A stretch of DNA of 64,000 bases from Streptomyces sp. NBC_00683 (lineage in GTDB: Bacteria; Actinomycetota; Actinomycetes; Streptomycetales; Streptomycetaceae). The notes under the pieces are model-generated. The model ran no database searches and was not told where the DNA came from. It saw only the letters and a list, made by a program, of their open reading frames with translations. This document shows, piece by piece, positions 25,695 to 35,293 of the stretch. Within the stretch, counting starts at the first letter, position 1, and the number at the start of each line of letters is the position of its first letter. Position numbers and translations under genes: made by a program. The stretch covers positions 1,984,001 through 2,048,000 of the forward strand of contig NZ_CP109013.1 of the NCBI RefSeq assembly GCF_036226745.1. Reading direction: 5' to 3'.

Positions 25695-28600
25695 CTAGAA
25701 GGTGAGCCGCTTCTTACGGGCGGCTCTCCTGAGTTGATTGAGCGCTTCCAGCCTGTTCTTGTGACTGCCCCCGGTGTGGGTCTCGTCGGACTCACCGGGC
25801 CGCAAGTGGTTTCCGCCGTTGAGTGCCCTGGTCAAGGCCCTCATATCGGCGAACGTCTTACTCCGCCCCCGGTTTGCCACCGTCATGGACGCTATGCGCT
25901 TGGCGAAGTACGAGCTGATTCCCGTCGCCCTGCGTATGACTTCCGCGCCATCGTGGTTCACGTTGGCGACAGGTGACGCCATGTCCTCCTTCTTCGGGGG
26001 CGGCTGGAACCCGCGCGACCACACACCGGCGGCCGGGTCCCGCTGCCAGTGACCGTTGGGATGGTCGTATCCACCCCAGGTGACCGACATGGAGTTCGGG
26101 AATCCCGGAAACGTGTCCTCGCTGTAGTAGGAGACATTGACGTCGTACCAGATCATCTTGTTGTCTTTCCCCTTCCACTTGGACTTCCGTACGACATTGC
26201 CGAGTGACTTGGCGGCAGGATGTTCCACAGCCGTTGCGGCGTCCTTGTTCTGGGTCCCACGCGCGGGAACGAGGTTGGAAGTAGTGGCTTCGCCCCCCAG
26301 CGGCGCGGGAAGCAGATGCATGCGCACCCACGCACCGCCTCTGCTGTGGGTCGGGGACACCGCGTCCCACCCCCTGGGCAACGCGTTCGGCCGGTCCACT
26401 GCTTCCGATCCCGCAGGCGTTGTCTTCTTGATGTGATGAGCTTTGAGACTCGAAGCCTTCTCCGGTCCGTCCTTGAATCGTGGAAGTTTCGTCGGCGGGA
26501 GCGGGGGCTCGACGGCGTTCTGCCGCCTCAGATAGTCGTTGTTGTCCTGGCCGCTCGTATGACCATTCGTTACGGGTGAAGTCGGGTTCAGCCTCGCGCT
26601 GACCTCGAAGTCCTGGTCCCGGGACTTGCTGAGGCTTGTGAGGCGGTAGTGGGCGCGGAGCCCTTCGAGCATGGCACGGTGAGACGACTGCGTAATTCCG
26701 CCCTCAAGCTTCGCGTTGATCACGGGGCGAATGCGAGCCACAATTTTCCGCAGGCGGTCAGCCTTGGAATCATCCTCTTCATCCTTGCGCCGATCCTTGT
26801 CCGAAGTGGATTTCGGCCTGCCTGAGCCAGGGCCGTTCCTGTCCTTCCCGGGATCCTGTCCGTCCTTGTCCTTGGCCGGGTCCTTGCCCTTGTCCTTCGG
26901 CTTCTTTCCGCCACTGTCCTTGTCCTTGGTCTTGGCGGGTTTGCCCGGGCCGTCCCTGTCGTCCCTCTTGGGCTTGTTCGGGTCCCGATCCTTCGGCTTG
27001 TTCGGGCTGCCTTTCTCGTCGGCCTTCGGCTTCGTGGAGTCCTTGGGCTTGCCCGGGGTGTCGTCCTTCGGCTTTACGGAGTCCTTGTCGGCGTCCTTCG
27101 GCTTCGTGGAGTCGTTGTCCTTCGGCTTGCCCGGGGTGTCGTCCTTCGGCCTGGGCTTCGTGTCCGGCTCGGTCCTCGGCTTGGCCGGCGGCTTCGGCTT
27201 GGGCTTCGGGGACGGGGTCGGGCGGGTGTCCGGCTTGGTGCCGTCCTTGTCCTTGCCCTTGCCCGGGGTGGTCCTGGGCTTCCCGGGCTTGGTGAGGTCG
27301 GGCTTCGGAGTCGTGGTGTTGGGGCGGTTACCCGGGGCGGCCGTGTCCTTCTTCGGGTCCTGGTTCTGGTTCTTCTTGTCGCCGCCCTTGTCGTCGGAGC
27401 CCGTGCCGTCCTTGTTCTTGTCCCCGCCCTTGTCCTTGTCCTTGCCGAGCTTCGCCGCGACGCCCTTGAGGCGCTTGCCCACCTTCGAGACGTACTTGCC
27501 GATGCCGGTCATCAGCGCCTGGTAGAGGACTTCGAGCAGGGCGACCACGCCCGCCGCGACCGCCTTGGCGAAGAGGATCCCGGCGCCGCCGCTCCGGACC
27601 GACTTCAGCCAGTCCAGGACCATGCCCAGCGCGCTCAGGATGGCGCTCAGCGCGCCCCAGGCCGTGCGGATGGCGTCGATGACGGCCATCACCCAGCCCG
27701 CGCCCGGGATCAGCTTGGCGACGATCTTTGTCATGACCAGCTCGCCGATGATCAAGGGGAGTTGGGGGACGACGGCGTCCCAGGCCTCCTTGACGATGTC
27801 TTCCATCTTGATGCCGCCCTTGAGCAGCTTGTCCAAGATGGCCTTCGGGACGCCGATGATCTCCTGGATCTTGTCGTTGAACCACTGCTTGACGGCGGCC
27901 TTGACCTCCCGGAACAGGTGGTTCTTCGCGCCGTCCACCGCCGAGTTCTTGGCGCCGCCCAGCCAGCCGCCCGGGTCGGAGAGGAAGTCGACCGCGATCA
28001 GCATCCAGTCGCCGAGCGCGCTCAGCAGCTTCGAGGCGAAGTCCATGACCGCTTTCACGGCGGCCACGACCGCCTTCACCGCGGCCTGGAGCATCTTCTT
28101 GAGGAAGTCCAGGATGCTGCTCAGTAGCCTGCCGATGGCGTCCAGCAGATCGGTGATGATCTGCTTCAGCGCTGTGGCGAGCCTGTTCACGAGGGCGATC
28201 GCGGCAGCGATCAGCCCCGTGATGAACTTCCTGATGAGGTTGGCCAGTTCGACGATGGCCCGGACCATCGCCTTCGCGAACTCGATCAGATCGTCGATCA
28301 GGTTCTTGATCGCGTCGACGATGAACTTCCGCGCCTCGTTGATCCAGCGCTCGACCGTCTCCTTGAAGTTCTTGATGAAGCCGACGACCGCGTCGCGCGC
28401 CGCTTTGATGACGCGGACGATCGCGTTCTTGATGTCGATGACCTTCTGCTTGATCCAGTCGAAGGCCTTGCTGACCCAGTTGCCCGAGTCCTCGACGCTG
28501 TCGTCGCGCTGCTTCTCCGCGTCCTTCTCGGCCTTGGTGTTCTCGTCCTGGATCTTCTTGTCGCCGTCCTCCTTCTCCTTGACGACGTCCTCGTCGGTCT

Positions 28601-31600
28601 TCTTCTCCTTGTCCTTGACGTCCGTGCGGACCTTCTCGTGCCGCTCGGTCTTCTTGGTGCCGAGGGTCTTGAGCTCCGCGTCCTGCTCCGTGCGCCAGTC
28701 GGTGCGCTCGGCGGTGACCTCGTCCAGGGCCTTCTCGCGCTCGCCCGCCTGGCTCTTGGTGTTGGCCGCGATCTCCGTGTCGACCTTCGCCTTGTGCTTC
28801 TGCTGCGAGTCGCGGAAGTCCCTGTCCTTGGTCTGCCGACCCTCGGACATGCCCTTCTGGCCGTCACTGAACGCGGCCTGGAACTGCGGCCCTTGTTCGT
28901 GCTCGGCCACTTCGGAGGCCGCCTCCGGCGGTACGGCCCCGGTTCCGGCACTCCCGTCGGGCGCACCCCCGTTGCCGCCCTGCCCGCCGGGCACCTTCGC
29001 CGTCATCTGCTCCTTGGGAGCGTTGGGGTAGACCTGGTTCTCCCCCATCGGGCGGGCCGCGTCGTCCTTGCCCGTCGCCACCGCTTCCTGGCCCTTGGTG
29101 TCGACAGCGGTGCCCTGCTCGCCTGCCGTCTGCTCGGCGGCGCCCTCCATCTCGACGCCCGGCGCGTTGCCCGCCTGGGCCTTCTTCAGCGCTTCGTCCT
29201 TGGTCGGCAGCCCGGCGAACTTGGCTGCCAGCTCGGACGCGTCCACCTCGAAGCCGACCCAGCTCAGGACCTTGCCGATGCCGAAGCCCAGGGCCATCTT
29301 GAAGGTGTCCCAGCCGCCCGGCTCCTCCGCCTTCTCCGCCTCGATCTGACCCTCGGGCTCCTTGGCCCCCTTGACCTCGGCCTTCTCGTCCTTCGGGGCC
29401 TCGGACCTGGCCGCCGGATCCTGGGAGTACTGGGCCGGTGCGTCGGCCTTCGGCTTGCCCTCCAGGGTCTGCGGGGCGCCGGCGGGGCGCTGCATCGAGG
29501 GCGGCGCGGCCGCGAGGGTCTTGTGCTCGTCGCCGACGGTGCGGTCCACGGAGCCGCTCACGCCGGTCATCGCCTGAAGTGCCTTGTGCGGCTTGAGCTT
29601 CGAGGCAGTGGCCAGGCCCGCTTCCGGTGCCACGCCGGAGAGGTTCGGGGCCGCCCCCGAGTCCTTCCTGCCCTTGCCCCTGCCCGGTCCGGCCGCCTTG
29701 GCCCCGCCGCCTCCGCCGCCTCCACCGCTCGATCCCTTGGGGGCGGGGGCCGGCTTGGATGCCGCTGCCTTGGGAGCCGGTGCGGCCTTCGCCGCACTCG
29801 GGGCGTCGGGAGCCTTCGTGGTTTCCGGCGCTGCGGTGGGCGCAGAGGCTTTCGGGGCCGGGCTCTCCGTACGAGGAGCGGGCTCGCTCTTCGCCGGGCC
29901 GCTGTCCGACGACTCGCTCGGTGCTCCACCGGACGTATCCACGTTGGACCCGCCGGAGACATGCGTGTCCCGTGCGGGCGAGGGGGCCTGCGAGTCCGCC
30001 GTCGGTTCGCTCCGGCCCGCCGGATCCGCGTCCGTCTTCTTCTGCTCCTCCCTGGCCGCGGGCTCGGGCGCCGCCGCGTTTCCGGCCACGGCCTGCGGCG
30101 AGGCCTTCTCCTGCGCACCGGCCGCCGAGCCGGCCCCCGCGGGAGTCCCCTTCTCCTCCTTGGCGGCCGCCTCCTTGTCGTCACTTCCGGCTTCCGACTT
30201 GCCCGGCGCCTCCTGCACCGTCGTCTGCGCGGCGACGGGACCGGCCTTCGGGTCGGCGCCGCTCTTCGGGTCGCGCGAGTCTGTCACCGGCCGTACCTCG
30301 GCGGCCTGTTCCAGGGCGAGTCCGCCGAGCTGTGTGTCTCCCTGCGTGCCTTGGTCCGCCTCGGCCGACGGCTCCGTACCGGAGGGTGGACCGGCATCGT
30401 CCTGCCCGGGCTCGGACTCCGCCGCAGCATCCTCGGCGTCCTCCGCGTCCTCCGCGTCCCGCTCGGCCTGCACCTGGTCGGCCTTGGTCACCGGCGGTGC
30501 GGGGAACGACGGGACGGTCCCGGCGGCGGACGAGGAGGGGTCCAACTTGTCCGCCGTCGGTACGGCGGACATGTCGAGGTCCTGCGCGGGCAGGAAATCC
30601 TCCGGCTTGAGCTTGACGTCCCAGGCGCTCGGCTCCCCGCTGCCTGCCTCCACCTCCGACTCGCTGCCGGAGCCGAACGGATCGTCGTCGGACGTCTCCT
30701 CCGGGCCGTCGAGATCCTGGTTGCGTACGCCGTCGAGCGTGCTGAACGCACCGGGTAGCTGGGTGTCCTTGCCTGCCGCGGACGGAGTGCCCGCGGGCTT
30801 CTCCGAGCCTCCCCTGTCCTCCTGCTTCAGCTGCTGCCCCGCCACGAGCGCATCGACCGCGCCCGGACGGTTCTTGGCCGCGGACTCCTCCTTGCTCACG
30901 GCCGGGGCGCTCTGCTGCTCCTGGCCGCCTGCCTGGCCCTCGTCGGAGCCCGCGGCCGGCCTTCCGCCGCCCTCGGACCTTCCGCCCGAGGGCGAGGAAG
31001 AGCTGGAGGACGCAGACGACGCCTGCTGCTGGGGTGTGGCAGCCGGTGCCGCCGAAGCAGCACCCGGGTCCTGCTCCTTCGCCTGTTCCAGCTCGCCGCC
31101 CCGCGGAGCGGATTCGTTCTCCGGGGTACTGCCGGGAGCGCCACCCTCGTCGTCCTGGTCCTTCTCCGGACCCGGCGCGGGCGCGGGCTGCTGTTCCTCC
31201 TCCCGCTGCTCCTCGGCCGACCGCTGCTCGGTTTCCCGCTCGTACCGCAGTTCCTGGACCGGGTCGTTCTCCACGCCAGGGGCCTCGAGCGAGTTCCGCT
31301 CCAGGTCGTCGTAGGCCTCGACCTCGTCGACGAGGTCGAGCACCCGCTCGTGCTCCGAGCTGAGCAGCCTGGTCTCCAGGCGCTCCAGCACGGTGTCCTG
31401 CAACTCCTCCGGCAGCCGTACCAGTTGCCTGCGGGTGCGCTTGGACCGGTCCTCCGGGTCGCCGCGCAGCGAGCGTACGACCGAGTTGGCCAGCCGCTCC
31501 ACGAGCGTCGCCGGATCGATCTGTTCCAGCCGGTTCCGGTCCGCGTCCACGGTCGCGTACCGCAGCCAGCCCGGCGTCGGCTGCCCCTCCTCGACCCGGG

Positions 31601-32069
31601 TCCCGGGCTCACCGTCCCGTACGGACTCCTGGGCCGCCGACTCCGCCTCGCGCTCCATCGCCTGTTGCGGGAGGCTCACTTCGCCCAGGTCACGCCCGGC
31701 GCGCAGCGCACCCAGACCGTGCGGGTTCTGCACCGTGTGCAGCAACTCGTGGGCCAGCAGGCGCTGACCGTCCAGGGTGCCTGGGCGGTACGCACCCTCC
31801 CGGAAGAAGATGTCCTGGCCGACCGCGACCGCGTCCGCGCCGAGCATCTCGGTGAGCGCGGCGGCGTCCGGGTCGTTGTGCAGCCTTACCCGGCTGAAGT
31901 CGTGCCCGAGCTGTTCCTCCAGTTCGCGGCGCACGCTCAGGTCGAGCGGCTGGCCGGCGCCGCTGACGATGTTCTTCGGCTCGGGCGCCCGGGACGCGGC
32001 GCGCTCCTTGCGCTTCCGGCGCCTGGCGGACTGGTCCGACCGCGTCTCCTGCGAGTGGGACGTACTCAT
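25695..32069 (-). CDS. Giant DUF4157 eCIS protein with C-terminal nuclease-like toxin domain
   Basis: A 2124-residue protein. In order: an N-terminal DUF4157 domain (about 35-120) with metallopeptidase-like HELLH (107-111); a helical segment to about 270; a long Ala/Pro/Glu/Ser disordered region to about 910; a short conserved block; a charged coiled coil (about 1065-1195); about 340 residues of long amphipathic or hydrophobic helices (1199-1540); a Lys/Pro/Asp-rich linker (1545-1755); and a C-terminal domain with R1916-M-H1918, L1924-G-G, N1932-LVPA and N1941, resembling the His/Asn core of DNA/RNA non-specific endonucleases. No other tape-measure gene is present, so it may serve as tape measure and cargo. 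Its ATG overlaps the preceding stop (ATGA). Confidence 0.85.
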   Translation of the reverse strand: MSTSHSQETRSDQSARRRKRKERAASRAPEPKNIVSGAGQPLDLSVRRELEEQLGHDFSRVRLHNDPDAAALTEMLGADAVAVGQDIFFREGAYRPGTLDGQRLLAHELLHTVQNPHGLGALRAGRDLGEVSLPQQAMEREAESAAQESVRDGEPGTRVEEGQPTPGWLRYATVDADRNRLEQIDPATLVERLANSVVRSLRGDPEDRSKRTRRQLVRLPEELQDTVLERLETRLLSSEHERVLDLVDEVEAYDDLERNSLEAPGVENDPVQELRYERETEQRSAEEQREEEQQPAPAPGPEKDQDDEGGAPGSTPENESAPRGGELEQAKEQDPGAASAAPAATPQQQASSASSSSSSPSGGRSEGGGRPAAGSDEGQAGGQEQQSAPAVSKEESAAKNRPGAVDALVAGQQLKQEDRGGSEKPAGTPSAAGKDTQLPGAFSTLDGVRNQDLDGPEETSDDDPFGSGSESEVEAGSGEPSAWDVKLKPEDFLPAQDLDMSAVPTADKLDPSSSAAGTVPSFPAPPVTKADQVQAERDAEDAEDAEDAAAESEPGQDDAGPPSGTEPSAEADQGTQGDTQLGGLALEQAAEVRPVTDSRDPKSGADPKAGPVAAQTTVQEAPGKSEAGSDDKEAAAKEEKGTPAGAGSAAGAQEKASPQAVAGNAAAPEPAAREEQKKTDADPAGRSEPTADSQAPSPARDTHVSGGSNVDTSGGAPSESSDSGPAKSEPAPRTESPAPKASAPTAAPETTKAPDAPSAAKAAPAPKAAASKPAPAPKGSSGGGGGGGGAKAAGPGRGKGRKDSGAAPNLSGVAPEAGLATASKLKPHKALQAMTGVSGSVDRTVGDEHKTLAAAPPSMQRPAGAPQTLEGKPKADAPAQYSQDPAARSEAPKDEKAEVKGAKEPEGQIEAEKAEEPGGWDTFKMALGFGIGKVLSWVGFEVDASELAAKFAGLPTKDEALKKAQAGNAPGVEMEGAAEQTAGEQGTAVDTKGQEAVATGKDDAARPMGENQVYPNAPKEQMTAKVPGGQGGNGGAPDGSAGTGAVPPEAASEVAEHEQGPQFQAAFSDGQKGMSEGRQTKDRDFRDSQQKHKAKVDTEIAANTKSQAGEREKALDEVTAERTDWRTEQDAELKTLGTKKTERHEKVRTDVKDKEKKTDEDVVKEKEDGDKKIQDENTKAEKDAEKQRDDSVEDSGNWVSKAFDWIKQKVIDIKNAIVRVIKAARDAVVGFIKNFKETVERWINEARKFIVDAIKNLIDDLIEFAKAMVRAIVELANLIRKFITGLIAAAIALVNRLATALKQIITDLLDAIGRLLSSILDFLKKMLQAAVKAVVAAVKAVMDFASKLLSALGDWMLIAVDFLSDPGGWLGGAKNSAVDGAKNHLFREVKAAVKQWFNDKIQEIIGVPKAILDKLLKGGIKMEDIVKEAWDAVVPQLPLIIGELVMTKIVAKLIPGAGWVMAVIDAIRTAWGALSAILSALGMVLDWLKSVRSGGAGILFAKAVAAGVVALLEVLYQALMTGIGKYVSKVGKRLKGVAAKLGKDKDKGGDKNKDGTGSDDKGGDKKNQNQDPKKDTAAPGNRPNTTTPKPDLTKPGKPRTTPGKGKDKDGTKPDTRPTPSPKPKPKPPAKPRTEPDTKPRPKDDTPGKPKDNDSTKPKDADKDSVKPKDDTPGKPKDSTKPKADEKGSPNKPKDRDPNKPKRDDRDGPGKPAKTKDKDSGGKKPKDKGKDPAKDKDGQDPGKDRNGPGSGRPKSTSDKDRRKDEEDDSKADRLRKIVARIRPVINAKLEGGITQSSHRAMLEGLRAHYRLTSLSKSRDQDFEVSARLNPTSPVTNGHTSGQDNNDYLRRQNAVEPPLPPTKLPRFKDGPEKASSLKAHHIKKTTPAGSEAVDRPNALPRGWDAVSPTHSRGGAWVRMHLLPAPLGGEATTSNLVPARGTQNKDAATAVEHPAAKSLGNVVRKSKWKGKDNKMIWYDVNVSYYSEDTFPGFPNSMSVTWGGYDHPNGHWQRDPAAGVWSRGFQPPPKKEDMASPVANVNHDGAEVIRRATGISSYFAKRIASMTVANRGRSKTFADMRALTRALNGGNHLRPGESDETHTGGSHKNRLEALNQLRRAARKKRLTF
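26805..27440 (-). repeat. Low-complexity repeat encoding the Lys/Pro/Asp linker of the giant
   Basis: This is an in-frame, imperfect repeat region coding for units such as DTPGKPKD and STKPKD. The block around 27045-27080 recurs at about 27117-27152 with few changes. It encodes the flexible linker between the helical core and the nuclease tip, and is a natural place for recombination between alternative tips. Confidence 0.7.
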
Positions 32070-32353
32070 CGCGTCACCTCGCCCCCGCCCGAGAGACCTG
32101 TGTGCACCGCGCGCGCCAGTTCCTGGCCGAGGCGTCGCGCCGAGAGCGACGCGGGCAGCGGGGGCAGTCCCACCAGGGCGTCCAGCGCCTGTCCGCCGTC
32201 CGCGGCGATCGGCACGCCCCGTTCCCGTACGAGTCGGCCCAACTCGGCCTGGAAGGACTCCGACACGCGTTCCGGGTCCACCCGGCCGAACCCGTCGAGC
32301 ACCAGCTCGCCGATGTCCACCCGTACCGTGCGCTGCTGCTCGTTCAGACCCAT
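32066..32353 (-). CDS. Small eCIS-associated protein
   Basis: A 95-residue soluble protein of unrecognised family, beginning MGLNEQQRTVRVDIGELVLD and containing alternating strand and helix predictions by eye. It overlaps the AAA+ gene by 10 bp and the giant gene by 4 bp (ATGA), so it is clearly part of the operon. Small proteins in this position between the ATPase and the DUF4157 protein recur in such clusters. A chaperone or adaptor role for loading the giant is a guess. Confidence 0.7.
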   Translation of the reverse strand: MGLNEQQRTVRVDIGELVLDGFGRVDPERVSESFQAELGRLVRERGVPIAADGGQALDALVGLPPLPASLSARRLGQELARAVHTGLSGGGEVTR

Positions 32354-34389
32354 CCGTGCACCTCCGACGGCGTCAGGGAACGGTCGAGCTTCAGGTACTC
32401 GGTACGAGCGGCCTCCAGCATGTGGCGCATCTGGAGCCGGTCGCCCTCCTCCGCGGCGAGGAACGCACCCGACAGTGCGATGTTGCGGATGGAGCCGCCC
32501 GCCACGGTCAGCCGGGCCAGCAGCTCCGGATCGACGCCCTTCATGGGCGCCCGCGCGGGCAGCACCCTGCGCCAGATCTCGGCGCGCTCGCTCTCGCCGG
32601 GGAACGGGAAGTCGACGACGAAGCGGATGCGGCGCATGAACGCCGTGTCCAGCGCCTGCTTCATGTTCGTCGTGAGGATCGCGAGACCCCGGTAGGCCTC
32701 CATCCGCATCAGCAGGTAACTGACTTCGAGGTTGGCGTACCGGTCGTGGCTGTCCTTGACCTCGCTGCGCTTGCCGAACAGCGCGTCGGCCTCGTCGAAG
32801 AGCAGGAGCGCCCCGCCCTGCTCGGCGGCGTCGAAGACCTTGCGCAGGTTCTTCTCCGTCTCACCGATGTACTTGCTGACCACCTGGGAGAGATCGATGA
32901 CGAACAGATCGAGGCCCAGCTCCTTGGCCATGACCTCGGCGGCGAGGGTCTTGCCGGTGCCGGAGCCGCCCGCGAAGAGCGCGGTGACGCCCAGCCCCCG
33001 GCGCAGCGTCCCGGCGAAACCCCACTCCTGGTACACGGTGGGCCGCTGCCGCACATGCGCGGTGATCTCTCGCAGGACGCGCAACTGCCTTTCGGCCAGC
33101 ACCAGATCGCCCCACGCCGCCTGCGGCTCGATCCGGCGGCCCAGCTCGTCCATGCCCATCCGGGCCTCGGTCAGACCCGCCTGCCAGGCCAGGCCGGTCG
33201 CGTCCAGCTCGTCCTCGCCGGGCAGGTCCCGGGCCACGGCCGCGCCGGCCGAGCGGACCAGATGCGGAGGCAGTGAGAACTGGGCCACGAGGTCGCGCAG
33301 ATCACCCTCCGACACGTCCGGTACGTCGGCGAACGCATCGGCCCACACCCCGAGTTGCTCGTCCGCGTCGAGCGGCGGAACGGTGACGCGCTCACCGCGG
33401 GGGCGGGCGGTCTGCCGAGGATCGGGGCTCGACACGACCAGCGGCACAGCGGCGCTCTCGACGAACGCGTCGGTGGCGGCGGCCTGTTCACGGTCCATGT
33501 CGCCGATCTCCACCAGCAGCGCCGCGGGCAGCAGAATCGCCTCACGCTGCCACAGGCGGGCCAGCAGGTCGCGTTGGGCCGGAGCGGCGGGAAGGTCGGC
33601 GGCCGACATCTCGTAGAGGCCGAGTCCCGAGCGGCGGGCCGCGACCGCGGCGATGTCCGCGCGGGTACGGAGATCTCCCCCGACCAGCTCGACCCGGAGC
33701 GGCGCACCGCGCCCGGCCCCTGCCCAGCCTGCCGCGACCCGGCTCGCCGCGAGGTCGTAGGAGGCGGGCAGCGAGTCCGGCACGGCGGTCCGGCGCAGCA
33801 GCCCGTGGAGCCGTGCGTCCAAGTAGGGCGATCCGACCAGGAAGTGCAGGATCCGCTCGTCGAGCCGGAGCCGGGACGTCGTCAGCCTCGTCTCGTCGTC
33901 GAGCTCGACGATGCGCCAGCGCCGCAGCGGGGCGACGGGGGTGAGGGCGCTCCAGTGCGGATCGCCGAGGGCGGCGAGGGCGAGCGAGAAGGTGGGGTGG
34001 GCGCGCTCCGGGTCCCCGCAGGCCGCGGCGCAGCGGGCGGCCGTGGTGGGTTCGAGTTCGGCTGCCGCCGCCAGCAGGACGATCTCGCGCTCGAAGGGGC
34101 TGAGGCCGAAGCAGGCGGCAAGCGCGTCGAGGGCGGCGGGGCCTGGTGGTGCGGCCAGGACGGCGCCCGCCGCGGGGGTGGTGCCGGATCCGGGTTCGGG
34201 TTCGTTCCGTGCGGGCCGCCCGCCTCCTGCAGCATCGGCTGCCCCGGCCGCATCCGCTGCCCCGGCGGTCGCACGCCCGGCGTGGGCGTCGACGCGGGCG
34301 AGTACGGCGTGGACGGCCGCCAGAAGCGCACGTCCCTGCGCTGCCGCGTCGCGGCTCTCGCTCCGACCGGCCTCTTCGTACGTACCCAT
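32344..34389 (-). CDS. AAA+ ATPase of the injection system (Pvc15/Afp15-like)
   Basis: A 681-residue protein. The N-terminal half is Ala-rich and helical; the C-terminal half is a classical AAA+ module with Walker A GGSGTGKT (about residue 475), Walker B LLLFDEADALF (about 528), sensor region ILTTNM and an arginine-containing second-region motif MRRIRFVVDFPFP. In Photorhabdus-type systems Pvc15 is needed for cargo loading or particle assembly; this should act in the cytoplasm on the giant. The ATG at 34389 has GGGGTGA upstream; a GTG at 34413 is the alternative. Confidence 0.92.
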   Translation of the reverse strand: MGTYEEAGRSESRDAAAQGRALLAAVHAVLARVDAHAGRATAGAADAAGAADAAGGGRPARNEPEPGSGTTPAAGAVLAAPPGPAALDALAACFGLSPFEREIVLLAAAAELEPTTAARCAAACGDPERAHPTFSLALAALGDPHWSALTPVAPLRRWRIVELDDETRLTTSRLRLDERILHFLVGSPYLDARLHGLLRRTAVPDSLPASYDLAASRVAAGWAGAGRGAPLRVELVGGDLRTRADIAAVAARRSGLGLYEMSAADLPAAPAQRDLLARLWQREAILLPAALLVEIGDMDREQAAATDAFVESAAVPLVVSSPDPRQTARPRGERVTVPPLDADEQLGVWADAFADVPDVSEGDLRDLVAQFSLPPHLVRSAGAAVARDLPGEDELDATGLAWQAGLTEARMGMDELGRRIEPQAAWGDLVLAERQLRVLREITAHVRQRPTVYQEWGFAGTLRRGLGVTALFAGGSGTGKTLAAEVMAKELGLDLFVIDLSQVVSKYIGETEKNLRKVFDAAEQGGALLLFDEADALFGKRSEVKDSHDRYANLEVSYLLMRMEAYRGLAILTTNMKQALDTAFMRRIRFVVDFPFPGESERAEIWRRVLPARAPMKGVDPELLARLTVAGGSIRNIALSGAFLAAEEGDRLQMRHMLEAARTEYLKLDRSLTPSEVHGWV

Positions 34390-34419
34390 GTCCTCACCCC
34401 CCGTGTTCCGCACTTCGGC

Positions 34420-35289
34420 TCAGCTCTTGTCGTCCGGCGCAGGTGTATCGCTGCCGGCCGCCCTGCGGGGACGAGGCGGAGCGGTACGCCGGGCAGCCGC
34501 CTTGGTGGACTTGGCGGGGGCCTTGGTGGAGGCCTTCGCGGGGGCCTTCGTCACCGCTGCGGCCTTCTTCGCCGTTGCCTGCTTCGCCGCCGCGTTCCTG
34601 CCCTCGGGCGGACGGGACGTGTCCTCGTCCGCCCCCTCCGCAGCGGCGACGGGAGCCTCGGGCGGCACGGGAGCACCCGGTGCCCCGAACGGCAGCACCC
34701 GTACCGTGCGTCGCTCCACCGGCTTCGCCGGGACCGGCTTCTCCCGGCCCTCGATCACCACCAGCGATGCCTGGTAGGCCACCGACAGGGTGTAGGGCGT
34801 CTGGTGCAGCATTCCCCAGAGCTTGGACGTCTCGTCGATGTCCATGACCGTCGGCGTGAAGCGCACCTTCTGCAGCGAGTCCGCCAGATCTGTGCCCGCC
34901 AAATGCGGTCGATCGGCGGCCAGTTCGATCAGTTCGCGCGGCAGTACCGGAATTTCGTGCAGCGTGCGTATCACGCAACCCAGCAGTCGCTGCCCGACCA
35001 GCTCCGTCTCCTCCCCGTACGCGCTGATCACGTAGTGCAGGTCCAGCGGCGCGGCGGCGCGGTTGCGCAGCGTTCCGTCGGCGGCGCGCGTCGGCAGGTC
35101 GTTGTTGCGCATCGCCGCGTTCGGCGTCACCTGGTAGAGGAACACCGTGATCGTCGGCTCGCTCGGCGGCTCCGACGGTGGCTTGCGGGTCTCCACCTTG
35201 ACCGCGATGTCCATCTCGGGCCCCAGGTTGCTCTCGATCAGCAGGGCGAGCGCCTGGGTGACCGTGGCGACGGCGAGTGCGTTGCTCAT
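34420..35289 (-). CDS. DUF4255/Pvc16-type tail terminator with basic Ala/Lys tail
   Basis: A 289-residue protein. The first 190 residues (AVATVTQALALLIESNLGP, later ITVFLYQVTPNAAMRN) are the Pvc16 N-terminal (DUF4255) domain that caps the distal end of sheath and tube. The last 60 residues are dominated by Lys, Ala, Pro and Thr with repeats of the APAKxSTKAPAK kind, resembling histone H1-like tails. Typical Pvc16 proteins end without such a tail. The gene lies 4 bp after the preceding cistron. Confidence 0.85.
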   Translation of the reverse strand: MSNALAVATVTQALALLIESNLGPEMDIAVKVETRKPPSEPPSEPTITVFLYQVTPNAAMRNNDLPTRAADGTLRNRAAAPLDLHYVISAYGEETELVGQRLLGCVIRTLHEIPVLPRELIELAADRPHLAGTDLADSLQKVRFTPTVMDIDETSKLWGMLHQTPYTLSVAYQASLVVIEGREKPVPAKPVERRTVRVLPFGAPGAPVPPEAPVAAAEGADEDTSRPPEGRNAAAKQATAKKAAAVTKAPAKASTKAPAKSTKAAARRTAPPRPRRAAGSDTPAPDDKS

Positions 35290-35293
35290 GTCG

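Noticed and set aside
26870..27330. Regular repeats resembling a CRISPR array
   Set aside because: The repeats are in frame, imperfect, without unique spacers of constant length, and lie inside a coding region.
26716..27525. Plus-strand open frame with Phe/Gly/Ser repeats
   Set aside because: It is the complement of the Lys/Pro/Asp linker of the giant; the repeat pattern only mirrors that coding region.
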